The notes beneath the pieces were generated by a model. The model was given only the letters and a program-made list of their open reading frames with translations. It was not told the DNA's origin and searched no databases. The position numbers and the translations under genes are program-made. Below, piece after piece: positions 26,953 through 36,508 of a stretch of DNA of 64,000 nt (positions are counted from its first letter, which is position 1; every line of letters starts with the position of its first letter). This DNA is from Rhizobium rhizoryzae (lineage in GTDB: Bacteria; Pseudomonadota; Alphaproteobacteria; Rhizobiales; Rhizobiaceae): positions 1,283,501-1,347,500 of the forward strand of contig NZ_CP049250.1 of the NCBI RefSeq assembly GCF_011046895.1, in the 5' to 3' direction.

Positions 26953-27651
26953 TCAAGAAAGGAGAGCGAACAGCGCCTCTTCCGTTGGCTGGCTGGCAAC
27001 CGAAACCTTCATTTTCGTCGCTTCGCCAAGGCTGCGGGCAACTTTACCGCTGAGGCATAGGGCGCGGCAGTTTTGCCAGAAGTCAGGATTATCCCTAACC
27101 AATGGTTGCTCCATGAACAGCCGCGCTGCTTCGCCGGAATACAGAAGCACCGCATCGGGAGCTGTTTCCAGCACTTGCACCTCAGAACGTATCCAGACAA
27201 GCGGTAGCATCTCATAACAGACGGTGGTGGAGAAGCGGATGCCCGCAGCGGTGAGGCCCCGTTCAAGATCCGGTGAACGCGGATGCCCTGCCAGATAGAG
27301 AAGATCCTGACGGTCGAGGTCAATCAGCAGACGGGCAAGCCCTTCGCCGGTGCCATCTGCCACCCGGACGGTGCAAAATCCGGCGTGACGCACCTCGTCT
27401 GCCGTTGCAGAGCCAACCGCAAACACCGGAACATCGAGATATGCAGAAAGGTCGAGTTTGGAAATCGCCCGCACCGCTTCAGCGCTGGTGACGACCAGTG
27501 CAGAATGGGGGCGGCCAAGCGCTTTTTCTGCGTCTTCAGGCAGATGACGCGGGCGTGTGAGCGGCAGGATGAGAGGTTGATGACCAAGCTTGTGCAGTCT
27601 TTCTGCCGTGCGTTCAGCACTCTGCCGTGGTCGGGTCACCAATACCCGCAT
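26953..27651 (-). CDS. hemD: Uroporphyrinogen-III synthase
   Basis: The enzyme closes and isomerises hydroxymethylbilane to uroporphyrinogen III. The 232 residues show the characteristic weakly conserved two-lobed pattern: MRVLVTRPRQSAERTAERL at the N-terminus, VTSAEAVR in lobe 1, LYLAGHPRSPDL and YEMLP at the hinge. Its place 6 bases after hemC is the strongest support, as HemD sequences are poorly conserved. It is followed by the mitofilin gene. Confidence 0.9.
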   Translation of the reverse strand: MRVLVTRPRQSAERTAERLHKLGHQPLILPLTRPRHLPEDAEKALGRPHSALVVTSAEAVRAISKLDLSAYLDVPVFAVGSATADEVRHAGFCTVRVADGTGEGLARLLIDLDRQDLLYLAGHPRSPDLERGLTAAGIRFSTTVCYEMLPLVWIRSEVQVLETAPDAVLLYSGEAARLFMEQPLVRDNPDFWQNCRALCLSGKVARSLGEATKMKVSVASQPTEEALFALLS

Positions 27652-27657
27652 ATCGGA

Positions 27658-28587
27658 CTACACCCAGCCTTCGAAGAAACCTGTGCCAGCCGCTTCCCGC
27701 ACCGTCGTTCCGGCCTTCACGCCGATGGTGCCCGCATCGATGCGCGGACCTTCCATCTGAACAGCGTGCTCTTTCGTGCCATCCGGTGTCAGGATCAGGC
27801 CGGAGAACTTCAGGTTATCGCCATCGCAAACCGCATAGCCGGCGATGGGTGTGCGGCAGGAGCCATCCAGTGCGGCGAGAAAGGCGCGTTCGCAGGAAAC
27901 GGCATCCCAGGTGGGGCGATGATTGATCGCGTCGAGCAGTTCCAGCACACGCCGGTCGCCGATGCGGCTTTCGATGCAGATCGCGCCTTGCGCCGGTGCT
28001 GGCGGAAATTCGGCCGGGTCCATCAATTCGGTGGCAACATCCGGCATGGACAGACGATTCAATCCGGCGAGTGCCAGAAGCGTGGCATCCACCTGACCTT
28101 CCTCCAGCTTGCGCAGGCGCGTTTCCACCAGGCCGCGGAAGATGATGACCGAGATATCCGGACGGCGGCGGCGAATGAGGGCCTGGCGGCGCAGCGACGA
28201 TGAGCCGATGGTTGCACCTTCTGGCAGTTCCATCAGCGTCGGTGCCGTGCGACCGATGAAGGCATCGCGAAAATCCTCGCGCGGCAGATAGGCCGAGATC
28301 TCAAGCCCGGGAGGCAGAAGCGTCGGCATGTCCTTGGAGGAGTGCACGGCAAAATCCAGCTCCCCGGTCAGGAGTTGTGCCTCCAGTTCCTCGGTGAACA
28401 GACCTTTGCCGCCGACTTCCGCCAGCGACCGGTCGGTGATGCGGTCACCCTTGGTGGAGAGAACGACGATCTCAAACATCTCTTCCGGCAGGTTGTGCGC
28501 AGCCATCAGGCGGGCGCGCGTTTCGGAAGCCTGTGCAAGTGCCAGCGGGCTGCCGCGGGTGCCAATGCGGAAAGGTTTTGTTTGCAT
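27658..28587 (-). CDS. hemC: Porphobilinogen deaminase (hydroxymethylbilane synthase)
   Basis: The enzyme condenses four porphobilinogens into hydroxymethylbilane. The 309 residues have the N-terminal [13 protein letters not shown], the catalytic Asp in HSSKDMPT, the arginine-rich [16 protein letters not shown] segment, and Cys244 in DGSCRTP, which carries the dipyrromethane cofactor. It is the first gene of the minus-strand operon hemC-hemD-mic60-hemY-terB-amidotransferase and is divergent from tsaD with 81 bases between the starts. Confidence 0.96.
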   Translation of the reverse strand: MQTKPFRIGTRGSPLALAQASETRARLMAAHNLPEEMFEIVVLSTKGDRITDRSLAEVGGKGLFTEELEAQLLTGELDFAVHSSKDMPTLLPPGLEISAYLPREDFRDAFIGRTAPTLMELPEGATIGSSSLRRQALIRRRRPDISVIIFRGLVETRLRKLEEGQVDATLLALAGLNRLSMPDVATELMDPAEFPPAPAQGAICIESRIGDRRVLELLDAINHRPTWDAVSCERAFLAALDGSCRTPIAGYAVCDGDNLKFSGLILTPDGTKEHAVQMEGPRIDAGTIGVKAGTTVREAAGTGFFEGWV

Positions 28588-28668
28588 CTGTCGTCATCCA
28601 TTGTTACGCGATAGCTTCGTAAACGGGTTTCGCCCGCATCGCAATTCATCCAAAGACGTCTGGCCTTT

Positions 28669-29763
28669 ATGACACGCCCTCTTCGCATTCTCGGCATCGA
28701 AACAAGCTGCGATGAGACAGCTGCTTCCATTGTGGTGCGCCATGAGGACGGGCGCGGCGAGATTATCTCCGATGTCGTTTTGTCGCAGCTGGAAGAGCAC
28801 AGCGCTTTCGGAGGCGTGGTGCCTGAAATCGCGGCGCGTGCTCATGTCGAGGCTCTTGATGGCCTGATCGAGGAAGCTCTCTCCCGCGCAGGTATCAAAC
28901 TGTCAGATGTGGATGCGGTTGCAGCGACGGCCGGTCCGGGCCTTATCGGCGGACTTCTGGTGGGGCTGATGACCGGCAAAGCGATTGCCATGTCAGCCAA
29001 CAAGCCACTCTATGCGGTCAACCATCTGGAAGGCCACGCGTTGACGGCACGTCTGACGGATGGTCTCGGTTTTCCCTATCTGATGCTGCTCGTCTCCGGC
29101 GGTCACACCCAACTCGTGCTGGTGAAGGGCGTTGGCGATTACGAGCGCTGGGGCACGACGATTGATGATGCCTTGGGCGAAGCCTTCGACAAGACGGCCA
29201 AGCTTCTTGGTCTTCCCTATCCCGGCGGTCCAGCGGTGGAGAAAGCAGCACGCACCGGCGATGCCACGCGATTCGATTTTCCGCGTCCTCTGGTCGGGGA
29301 AGCGCGGCTCGATTTTTCGTTTTCGGGTCTGAAGACGGCGGTGCGGCAGGCGGCAACCGCCATCCAGCCACTGACTGAGCAGGATATCGCCGATATCTGC
29401 GCCTCCTTCCAACGCGCCATCTCACGAACCTTGAAGGACCGGATCGGACGTGGGCTTGCGCGCTTTCGCGAGCGTTCTCCCGCGCTTTCCGAGCCTTCGC
29501 TTGTGGTGGCGGGCGGCGTGGCGGCCAATCAGGTTATCCGATCCACGCTGCAGGATCTGTGCAACGAGCATCGCTTTGCCTTCATCGCGCCGCCATTGAA
29601 CCTGTGTACCGATAATGCCGCCATGATTGCCTGGGCCGGGTTGGAACGTATGGCAGCGGGTCTTCCCGCCGATCCGATTTCTGTTGCTCCGCGCTCTCGC
29701 TGGCCACTCGACAATGAAGCGGCCGCCCTCATCGGGTCCGGCAAGCGGGGAGCAAAGGCATGA
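28669..29763 (+). CDS. tsaD: tRNA N6-threonylcarbamoyladenosine transferase TsaD
   Basis: The enzyme transfers threonylcarbamoyl to A37 of ANN-decoding tRNAs, with TsaB and TsaE. The 364 residues carry ETSCDET at 11-17, metal-binding His119 and His123 in NHLEGH, the ATP-binding SGGHTQLV, and the conserved [10 protein letters not shown] segment. The gene is divergent from hemC and overlaps gpsA by 4 bases (ATGA), the first of a row of co-directional genes ending near 32.2 kb. Confidence 0.95.
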   Translation: MTRPLRILGIETSCDETAASIVVRHEDGRGEIISDVVLSQLEEHSAFGGVVPEIAARAHVEALDGLIEEALSRAGIKLSDVDAVAATAGPGLIGGLLVGLMTGKAIAMSANKPLYAVNHLEGHALTARLTDGLGFPYLMLLVSGGHTQLVLVKGVGDYERWGTTIDDALGEAFDKTAKLLGLPYPGGPAVEKAARTGDATRFDFPRPLVGEARLDFSFSGLKTAVRQAATAIQPLTEQDIADICASFQRAISRTLKDRIGRGLARFRERSPALSEPSLVVAGGVAANQVIRSTLQDLCNEHRFAFIAPPLNLCTDNAAMIAWAGLERMAAGLPADPISVAPRSRWPLDNEAAALIGSGKRGAKA

Positions 29764-30749
29764 GCGAACGGGAAAACATCGTCGTCGTCGGGGCAGGAAG
29801 CTTCGGGACGGCGCTGGCAACGGTTGTGGCGCTGGAAGGCCGCGTGCCGGTGACGCTGATCGGGCGGGATCCATCCCTGATGGCGGATCTGCGCAATGAT
29901 CGAGTCCACAATGCAGCGCTTCCCGGCGTGCCGCTGCCAGATAATCTTGTCTTTTCCGCTGAGCCCGATGCGCTGGAAGAGGCAAGCATCGTGCTGTTTG
30001 CAATGCCCTCCCAGGCGCATGCGGATGCGGCACGCCACTATGGGCCCTACATCCGGTCCGAGACCATCATCGTGTCCTGTGCTAAAGGGATCGAGCGTTC
30101 TTCGGGGCGTTTGCTGACAGAGGTGCTGGGCCATGAATTGCCGCATCACTCGGCTGCCGTTCTCTCCGGTCCAGGCTTTGCGGCGGATATTGCCCGCGGT
30201 CTGCCGACTGCAATGGCCGTCGCTGCCGCCGATCTTTCGATCGCGGAGCGATTGGCGCGGGTTATCTCCGGTCGCACCTTCCGGCTCTATGCCTCTGCCG
30301 ATCCGATTGGCGTTCAATTGGGTGGGGCGCTCAAGAACGTGCTGGCGATTGCCTGCGGCATTGCAGAGGGAGCGGGCCTGGGTGAATCGGCGAGAGCCGC
30401 GCTCATCTCGCGAGGGCTTGCGGAAATGTCCCGCCTTGCGGAAGCGCTTGGCGGTCGGGGAGAGACGATCCGCGGCCTTTCCGGTCTGGGCGATCTGGTG
30501 CTGACCGGCACCAGCCACCAATCGCGCAACCTGCGCTTCGGCATTTCGCTGGGGCAGGGGCATCCGGCGGATATGGCTGGTGGTGCGCTGGTGGAAGGTG
30601 CGTTCACCGCCGCGATTGCCTCGGATCTTGCCTCGCGCCATCACGTCGAGCTTCCAATCACCGATGCAGTTGCCGCCATCATCGAGGGCAGGCTGGATGT
30701 CACCACTGCGCTGGAGCGGCTGATGAGCCGCCCCATTACAACCGAATGA
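29760..30749 (+). CDS. gpsA: Glycerol-3-phosphate dehydrogenase [NAD(P)+]
   Basis: The enzyme reduces dihydroxyacetone phosphate to sn-glycerol 3-phosphate for phospholipid synthesis. The 329 residues contain the Rossmann motif GAGSFG at 11-16, SCAKGIE in the middle (about 101-107), the catalytic Lys in [11 protein letters not shown], and a conserved [11 protein letters not shown] stretch. Translational coupling to tsaD (4-base overlap) is seen in many alphaproteobacteria. Length is standard. Confidence 0.95.
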   Translation: MSERENIVVVGAGSFGTALATVVALEGRVPVTLIGRDPSLMADLRNDRVHNAALPGVPLPDNLVFSAEPDALEEASIVLFAMPSQAHADAARHYGPYIRSETIIVSCAKGIERSSGRLLTEVLGHELPHHSAAVLSGPGFAADIARGLPTAMAVAAADLSIAERLARVISGRTFRLYASADPIGVQLGGALKNVLAIACGIAEGAGLGESARAALISRGLAEMSRLAEALGGRGETIRGLSGLGDLVLTGTSHQSRNLRFGISLGQGHPADMAGGALVEGAFTAAIASDLASRHHVELPITDAVAAIIEGRLDVTTALERLMSRPITTE

Positions 30750-30773
30750 TTTTTCGACAGGAGAGCATGAACC

Positions 30774-31070
30774 ATGGCGCTTTTCGCCTTTCTCTGCACC
30801 GATAAACCCGGCCACCTGAATGTGCGCATGGAGACGCGTCCGGCGCATCTAGATCACCTCAACGCGCTGAATGACAAGGGTATCCTGAAGATCGCCGGTC
30901 CGTTTCTGGATGCTGAAGGCAAGCCGAATGGCAGCCTGATCATTGTCGAAACGGAGACGCTTGAGGAGGCGCAGGCGCTTGCCGATGCCGATCCTTATGC
31001 CAAGGCTGGGTTGTTTTCCTCTGTCGAGGTGAAGCCCTATAACTGGGTCTTCAACAAGCCGGGAGCGTAA
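30774..31070 (+). CDS. YciI-family protein
   Basis: The product is 98 residues forming a single YciI/ferredoxin-like domain: MALFAFLCTDKPGHLN, R-P-A-H-L-D-H around 22-28 (likely the active-site His/Asp pair of the family), AGPFLDAEGKPNGSL and a C-terminal ADADPYAKAGLF. Family members are thought to be small lyases or muconolactone-isomerase-like enzymes; the reaction here is unknown. GGAGAG lies about 9 bases upstream. It follows gpsA by 24 bases and precedes the EVE-domain gene by 5. Confidence 0.85.
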   Translation: MALFAFLCTDKPGHLNVRMETRPAHLDHLNALNDKGILKIAGPFLDAEGKPNGSLIIVETETLEEAQALADADPYAKAGLFSSVEVKPYNWVFNKPGA

Positions 31071-31075
31071 GCGGC

Positions 31076-31519
31076 ATGGCTTACTGGCTGTACAAGTCCG
31101 AACCCTTCAAGTGGTCCTGGGAGATGCAGAAGGCCAAGGGCGCAGAAGGCGAAGAATGGACCGGCGTTCGCAACTATCTGGCGCGCAACAATATGCGGGC
31201 CATGAAGATTGGTGACAAAGGCTTCTTCTATCACTCCAACGAGGGGCTGGAGGTCGTCGGCATAACCGAGGTCTGCACGCTTTCTCATCCGGATTCCACG
31301 GCAGAGGGGGATCTGCGCTGGGATTGCGTGGATATACGCGCCGTCTGCGATATGCCGAAGCCCGTCTCGCTCAAGGATATCAAGGCGAACCCGAAGCTCG
31401 CCAAGATGTCTCTCGTCACCTCCATGCGGCTCTCCGTGCAGCCCGTGACGGAAGAGGAGTGGTTTGAGGTTTGCCGGATGGGCGGGCTCGATAATCCGCC
31501 GCTTTCTCCTTCTGAATAG
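31076..31519 (+). CDS. EVE-domain protein (THYN1-like)
   Basis: The product is 147 residues, a single EVE domain: YWLYKSEPFKWSW at the start, WTGVRNYLARNNMRAM, GDKGFFYHSN and the ASR/VTSMRLSVQP C-terminal strand. EVE domains belong to the PUA-like superfamily and are proposed to bind modified DNA or RNA bases; human THYN1 is the reference protein. In alphaproteobacteria it commonly sits beside tsaD, gpsA and YciI, as here. The function is not established. Confidence 0.88.
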   Translation: MAYWLYKSEPFKWSWEMQKAKGAEGEEWTGVRNYLARNNMRAMKIGDKGFFYHSNEGLEVVGITEVCTLSHPDSTAEGDLRWDCVDIRAVCDMPKPVSLKDIKANPKLAKMSLVTSMRLSVQPVTEEEWFEVCRMGGLDNPPLSPSE

Positions 31520-31526
31520 GTGACGC

Positions 31527-32180
31527 CTGAAAACCGACCCGGTTGAGTTCATCCTTGCCAATACAAGCCTGACGGCGCCGCCGCATGTGCCGGAGATACA
31601 ACTGCATCTTGCCGATGAAGCGCATGATCTATGGCTGAAAACAGAGGATGAGCTGCAGCAGATAGGTCTGCAGCCGCCGTTCTGGGCCTTTGCCTGGGCC
31701 GGAGGGCAGGGGCTTGCGCGGCATGTGCTCAATCATCCGGACTGTGTGTCGGGCAAGTCTGTTCTCGATTTTGCATCGGGTTCGGGGCTGGTGGGAATAG
31801 CGGCGGCCATGGCGGGAGCGAGCTCCGTACTGGCTGTCGATATCGACCCCTGGGCGAAAAGCGCGATCGCGCTGAACGCTGAGGTCAATGGCGTCGAGCT
31901 TGATTTCTCCGCTGAAGATCTGGTGGGGCACTCAATCGATCAGGATGTCGTGCTTGCGGGAGACGTTTTCTATGATCGCGAATTTGCGGCACGCATAACC
32001 GTCTGGTTCGATGAGCTTCTGGCGCAGGGAAAGGATATCATCGTCGGTGATCCCGGTCGCTACTACCTCCCCAAGCGGCGGCTGGAAGCGCTCGGCACCT
32101 ATGAGGTGCCGGTTACGCGGGCGCTGGAAGACAGCGAGATCAAGCGCACGACGGTCTGGCGATTTCTGCCTTCCGAATGA
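31527..32180 (+). CDS. Class I SAM methyltransferase, ETFB-lysine-methyltransferase-like
   Basis: This SAM-dependent methyltransferase has motif I LDFASGSGLVG, an acidic VDIDPWA strand 2, and motif IV LAGDVFYD. It resembles the mitochondrial ETFB lysine methyltransferase and its alphaproteobacterial homologues. The first normal start is the GTG at 31587 (197 residues), but the codons from 31527 (CTG AAA ACC GAC ...) already encode an FILANTSL-type segment that family members share ahead of PPHVPEI. So translation may begin at CTG 31527, or an indel has separated it from the GTG at 31520. The start is therefore uncertain. It is the last gene of the tsaD row. Confidence 0.78.
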   Translation: MKTDPVEFILANTSLTAPPHVPEIQLHLADEAHDLWLKTEDELQQIGLQPPFWAFAWAGGQGLARHVLNHPDCVSGKSVLDFASGSGLVGIAAAMAGASSVLAVDIDPWAKSAIALNAEVNGVELDFSAEDLVGHSIDQDVVLAGDVFYDREFAARITVWFDELLAQGKDIIVGDPGRYYLPKRRLEALGTYEVPVTRALEDSEIKRTTVWRFLPSE

Positions 32181-32654
32181 TTACGGCGAGCCGCGCACCA
32201 CGCAGACACCATGTTCCATGGCGCAGGCCGATTTCCCGTTTGTCTTGCCCGTCGGGGACACAGTGATGATCTTGGCGCCGGGACCAACATCGGATGCGCT
32301 CCCATTCCCGATGCCATCTGCAAAGAAGTAGATGCCGTTTCCGCGGAAGCGAACGGCGCTCAGCCCGCCTGCGAAGGTGCCGAGGCCGCGGACGTAAGAA
32401 GGCAGACCGTTGCCGCCCACGACGTCACGCCGCTGATGGCCGGATTGATAATGATAGGTATTCTGAGCGCTGAAGCGATATTCGTTTCGCGGTGAACGGT
32501 GGTTCGTCCAGCTTCCGTGACGATCCGACGGACCAGACTGTTTTGCGAGGGAATTGGGTGAAGATCCCCAGACCATATCTGCCCGCGCACCTGCCAGCGG
32601 CGCTGTCAGGCAGATTGCGACAATAAGCGCATGCTTTATCAGTCCGGCCATCAT
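32181..32654 (-). CDS. Secreted protein of unknown function
   Basis: The product is 157 residues with a signal peptide (1-24, ending AGARA). The mature part is rich in Gly, Ser, Asn and aromatic residues, with a central FAGGLSAVRFRGNGIYFFADG stretch and two cysteines near the C-terminus (SACAMEHGVCVV) that could form a disulfide. I do not recognise a family. GAGAGG lies 7 bases before the ATG pair at 32654/32651. It converges with the methyltransferase and its stop abuts that gene's stop. Confidence 0.7.
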   Translation of the reverse strand: MMAGLIKHALIVAICLTAPLAGARADMVWGSSPNSLAKQSGPSDRHGSWTNHRSPRNEYRFSAQNTYHYQSGHQRRDVVGGNGLPSYVRGLGTFAGGLSAVRFRGNGIYFFADGIGNGSASDVGPGAKIITVSPTGKTNGKSACAMEHGVCVVRGSP

Positions 32655-32945
32655 GGCTTTTCCTCTCGAAATTAAGAGTAAGTTAACCATAGTATTGGCA
32701 GAAAGTTGCATTGATCAACCCGTCATCTCGCTCGATCGTATAAAGAGGCGATGGGAAGCATGATGCTTGCGACAGAATGCGCTGTCTCCACAATCGATTA
32801 AATTTAAAAACCTTCTGAATCCGGCTTGTGATATGCCAAATCGATGGGTAAATCAGCCGATGATGCGATGCACATACTCTATGGTGAGCATGCTGCGCCG
32901 GGACCGTGCCCGTTTCAATCACGCACGAACGCCGCGAGGATTATG

Positions 32946-33338
32946 ATGGCGAATGTAACAAACAAGCGGCCACTGTCGCCGCACCTTCAGGTCTATCGTT
33001 TTATTCCTACCATGGCCATGTCGATCGTCCACCGCATTACCGGTGGCGCCTTGTATTTCGGCACGGTTCTGGTGGCCGCCTGGCTCGTTGCCGCCGCCTC
33101 CGGCGAGCACGCCTTCAATCAGGTGAACTGGTTCTTCGGTTCCATCGTAGGACAGCTTATCCTGTTCGGTTACACCTGGGCCATGCTGCATCATCTTCTG
33201 GGTGGCCTTCGCCACATCATGTGGGATCTGGGCTATGGTTTCGAGAAGGAATTCTCGACAAAGCTCGCCAAGGCCAATCTGGTTGCTTCGATCGCGCTCA
33301 CGGTTCTCGTGTGGATCGTGGTTCTGATCGTACGGTAA
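32946..33338 (+). CDS. sdhC: Succinate dehydrogenase cytochrome b556 subunit
   Basis: This is the membrane anchor subunit, 130 residues with three transmembrane helices. The SdhC signature is present: RPLSPHLQVYRF near the start, SIVHRITGG at helix 1, and HHLLGGLRHIMWD with the heme b His. The ATG at 32946 was chosen because GAGGA lies 5 bases upstream; the frame is open further 5' but without homologous sequence. It is the first gene of the sdhC-sdhD-sdhA-(GT25)-sdhB run. Confidence 0.94.
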   Translation: MANVTNKRPLSPHLQVYRFIPTMAMSIVHRITGGALYFGTVLVAAWLVAAASGEHAFNQVNWFFGSIVGQLILFGYTWAMLHHLLGGLRHIMWDLGYGFEKEFSTKLAKANLVASIALTVLVWIVVLIVR

Positions 33339-33349
33339 GGAAACACCTT

Positions 33350-33730
33350 ATGGATATGCGTACTCCACTCGGCAAGGTTCGCGGGCTTGGCTCCGCCAAG
33401 AGCGGCACGGAGCACTTCTGGAAAGTGCGGACAACGTCGATCGCGCTGGTTCCGCTTCTGCTGTTTTATGTCGGCTTCCTGATCATGTATGCGGGCAAGC
33501 CCTACGCAGAGGTTGTTTCAGCCCTGTCCAACCCGTTCATCGCGACGATCAATGCGCTGACGATCATTGCCTCGATCGTCCACATGAAGCTCGGCATGGA
33601 AGAAATCATTCAGGATTACATCCACACCGAAGGGACGAAGTTTGCGCTTCTGATCCTCAATTCCTTCTTTTCGCTTCTGGCCGGTGGACTCTGTCTTTTC
33701 GCCGCCCTGAAGATCGCATTCGCAGGATAA
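33350..33730 (+). CDS. sdhD: Succinate dehydrogenase membrane anchor subunit
   Basis: The product is 126 residues with three transmembrane helices. It begins MDMRTPLGKVRGLGSAKSG, the usual alphaproteobacterial SdhD opening, and contains the heme-ligand region SIVHMKLGMEEIIQDYIH. With SdhC it forms the quinone site and heme pocket of complex II. The start at 33350 is 12 bases after the sdhC stop with AAGGA upstream; the surrounding frame is open from far upstream across sdhC but that part is not coding. Confidence 0.92.
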   Translation: MDMRTPLGKVRGLGSAKSGTEHFWKVRTTSIALVPLLLFYVGFLIMYAGKPYAEVVSALSNPFIATINALTIIASIVHMKLGMEEIIQDYIHTEGTKFALLILNSFFSLLAGGLCLFAALKIAFAG

Positions 33731-33736
33731 CATCCA

Positions 33737-35578
33737 ATGGCTTCGATCACACCTATTGCGCAGAACGGCAAGGCCTATACCTACGTCGATCACTCCTATG
33801 ACGTGATTGTCGTGGGAGCCGGCGGCGCCGGTCTTCGCGCCACACTTGGCATGGCCGAGCAGGGCTTCAAGACGGCCTGCATCACCAAGGTTTTCCCGAC
33901 CCGCAGCCACACCGTTGCGGCGCAGGGCGGTATTGCGGCCTCGCTGCAGAACATGACGCCGGACAGCTGGCAGTGGCACCTTTACGACACCGTGAAGGGT
34001 TCCGACTGGCTGGGCGACGTGGATGCCATGCAGTACATGGTCATGGAAGCGCCGAAGGCGGTCTATGAACTTGAGCACTATGGCGTGCCGTTCTCGCGTA
34101 ACGAGGAAGGCAAGATCTACCAGCGTCCGTTCGGCGGCCACATGCAGAACTTCGGCGCCGGTCCGCCGGTGCAGCGCACCTGCGCGGCCGCTGACCGTAC
34201 GGGCCACGCCATCCTGCACACGCTCTATGGCCAGTCGCTGAAAAACAATGCGGAATTCTTCATCGAATATTTCGCGCTTGATCTGATCATGTCCGATGAC
34301 GGTCGCTGCACCGGCGTCGTGGCCTGGAACCTCGATGACGGCACGATCCACCGTTTTGCGGCCAAGATGGTCGTGCTGGCAACCGGCGGTTATGGCCGTG
34401 CCTACTTCTCGGCGACCTCTGCCCATACCTGCACGGGCGATGGCGGCGGCATGGTGGCCCGCGCCGGCTTCCCGCTTCAGGACATGGAATTCGTTCAGTT
34501 CCACCCGACCGGCATCTACGGTTCAGGCTGCCTGATCACCGAAGGTGCACGCGGCGAAGGCGGTTACCTCGTCAACTCCGAAGGCGAGCGCTTCATGGAG
34601 CGCTATGCCCCATCCGCCAAGGATCTGGCATCACGCGACGTCGTGTCTCGCTGCATGACGATGGAAATTCGCGAAGGCCGTGGCGTTGGCAAGAACAAGG
34701 ACCACATCTTCCTGCATCTGGACCACCTCGATCCGGCTGTACTGCACGAGCGTCTGCCGGGCATTTCCGAGAGCGCGAAGATCTTTGCAGGTGTTGACGT
34801 GACGCGTGAGCCGATCCCGGTTCTGCCGACGGTCCACTACAACATGGGTGGCATTCCGACGAACTATTGGGGCGAAGTGCTGAACGCCGACTCCAATAAT
34901 CCGGATCGTATTCTGCCCGGTCTGATGGCCGTTGGCGAAGCCGGCTGCGCATCGGTTCACGGTGCAAACCGCCTCGGCTCCAACTCGCTGATCGACCTCG
35001 TGGTCTTTGGTCGCGCCGCTGCCATCCGTGCAGCGCAGGTCGTTAATCGCGATGAGCCGATCCCGGCTCTGAATGTTGCTGCCTGCGACAAGATCATGGA
35101 TCGCTTCGACGGTCTGCGTCATGCCTCCGGTGCCACGCCGACGGCGGTGCTTCGCGACAAGATGCAGCGCGCCATGCAGGAAGACGCAGCCGTGTTCCGG
35201 ACGCAGGAATCGCTCGAAAGCGGTTGCCAGCGTCTCTCGTCAATCTGGACCGAAATGAAGGATCTGAAGGTCACCGACCGTTCGATGATCTGGAACTCGG
35301 ATCTGGTGGAAACGCTGGAACTGCAGAACCTGATGGCCAATGCCATCACAACGGTCTATGGCGCGGAAGCCCGTAAGGAAAGCCGCGGCGCGCATGCCCG
35401 TGAGGACTACAAGGATGGTCCGATGGGCGGTCGCGATGACGAAAACTGGCGCAAGCATACGCTGGCCTGGGTTGCCGACAACGGTGACGTGAAGCTGGAC
35501 TATCGTCCGGTCCACACAGACCTGATTGCCGACGGCATCGATGATGCGAAGATCGCGCCAAAGGCGCGTGTGTACTGA
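33737..35578 (+). CDS. sdhA: Succinate dehydrogenase flavoprotein subunit
   Basis: This is the catalytic FAD subunit of complex II, 613 residues, that oxidises succinate to fumarate. The dinucleotide motif GAGGAG is at 27-32; the FAD-linked His58 is in [10 protein letters not shown]. Substrate-binding motifs HPTGIYG and REGRGVG and the C-terminal region REDYKDGP are present. AGGA lies 9 bases before the ATG. A glycosyltransferase gene starts 3 bases after its stop, which separates it from sdhB. Confidence 0.97.
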   Translation: MASITPIAQNGKAYTYVDHSYDVIVVGAGGAGLRATLGMAEQGFKTACITKVFPTRSHTVAAQGGIAASLQNMTPDSWQWHLYDTVKGSDWLGDVDAMQYMVMEAPKAVYELEHYGVPFSRNEEGKIYQRPFGGHMQNFGAGPPVQRTCAAADRTGHAILHTLYGQSLKNNAEFFIEYFALDLIMSDDGRCTGVVAWNLDDGTIHRFAAKMVVLATGGYGRAYFSATSAHTCTGDGGGMVARAGFPLQDMEFVQFHPTGIYGSGCLITEGARGEGGYLVNSEGERFMERYAPSAKDLASRDVVSRCMTMEIREGRGVGKNKDHIFLHLDHLDPAVLHERLPGISESAKIFAGVDVTREPIPVLPTVHYNMGGIPTNYWGEVLNADSNNPDRILPGLMAVGEAGCASVHGANRLGSNSLIDLVVFGRAAAIRAAQVVNRDEPIPALNVAACDKIMDRFDGLRHASGATPTAVLRDKMQRAMQEDAAVFRTQESLESGCQRLSSIWTEMKDLKVTDRSMIWNSDLVETLELQNLMANAITTVYGAEARKESRGAHAREDYKDGPMGGRDDENWRKHTLAWVADNGDVKLDYRPVHTDLIADGIDDAKIAPKARVY

Positions 35579-35581
35579 TCG

Positions 35582-36508
35582 ATGAGCATGGTGGTCTCCT
35601 TTCCCGGAACAGTGAATAGCGCTTCTGGTGGGAGGCCACTCGGCCTGTTCGCAATCAATCTCGATCGGTCGCCGGATCGATGGCGGCAGATCGAGGCAGG
35701 GTTCGGCAGCCTGCCATGGCCCTTGCAGAGGATTGCGGGGATCGACGCCCGGCTTGACCCGGCAGCGGTTCTGGCGGTCAGACGTTTGCCGTTGCGGGTT
35801 CCGCCCAATGCTCTGGGATGGAACGCGCATCGCAACCGCTTGTTCATGCTGACGGAGGAGGCCTGCCTGGCCGGTCACATTCTGGCATGGCGAACGTTTC
35901 TGGAATCCGAATTCGACCACGGCATCATCCTCGAAGACGATGCCGTGCCGCAGCAAGGGTTCGAGGCCGCTATCGAGGCTCTGCTCCGGCAGGGGTTCGA
36001 TGCGGACATCGTCAAGCTTGAGGGCATCTATCGGCCAGGTGCGCGAAAAGCGCTGAGACTCGGCAATGCCGGAGATCGGGCGTTTGTGCGTTCTCTGCGT
36101 CCGTGTTCGGGGGCAGCCGCTTACATGCTGACGCGCAAGGCAGCGCAGCGGTTGCTGGATCGTATCGGTGATGTGCTTATGCCGGCGGATGACTTCCTCT
36201 GGGCGCCGTCCTGGCACGGATTGAAGATCGCTGATCTGTCGCCGTGGGTCGTGATGCAATCCGGTGCGGCGAGCGTCATTGCGACCGATCGCGCTGCCAA
36301 AAAGGCGGATCGGGTGCCTCCGCCAGGACGCAATGTCTGGATGGCAGTGCGCCGTGGCCTAGAAAGACTTCTGCTTCTGTGGTCTGCCACCGATGGCAAG
36401 CCCTGGAAGATGGCAAATGCAGCATTGGCGCAATGGGCGCCGAATGATTATATCAAGATGAACAGTCAGGCGGTTACCGCCGAGGATCGAAGGTCCAAAA
36501 ATGGTTGA
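35582..36508 (+). CDS. Glycosyltransferase family 25 (LPS-type) inside the sdh operon
   Basis: The product is 308 residues with the GT25 pattern: [11 protein letters not shown] (24-34), ILEDDAVP with the metal-binding EDD at 118-120, and later [14 protein letters not shown] and PADDF. GT25 enzymes add galactose or glucose to lipopolysaccharide cores or glycans. No signal peptide. It starts 3 bases after sdhA and overlaps sdhB by 8 bases, so it is probably cotranslated with the sdh genes. It has no obvious functional tie to complex II. Lowest-homology neighbour in this block. Confidence 0.82.
   Translation: MSMVVSFPGTVNSASGGRPLGLFAINLDRSPDRWRQIEAGFGSLPWPLQRIAGIDARLDPAAVLAVRRLPLRVPPNALGWNAHRNRLFMLTEEACLAGHILAWRTFLESEFDHGIILEDDAVPQQGFEAAIEALLRQGFDADIVKLEGIYRPGARKALRLGNAGDRAFVRSLRPCSGAAAYMLTRKAAQRLLDRIGDVLMPADDFLWAPSWHGLKIADLSPWVVMQSGAASVIATDRAAKKADRVPPPGRNVWMAVRRGLERLLLLWSATDGKPWKMANAALAQWAPNDYIKMNSQAVTAEDRRSKNG

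Noticed and set aside
32906-33349. Frame open through sdhC ahead of sdhD
   Set aside because: The first 148 codons lie in the wrong frame of sdhC and resemble no protein; sdhD starts at 33350 with AAGGA upstream.
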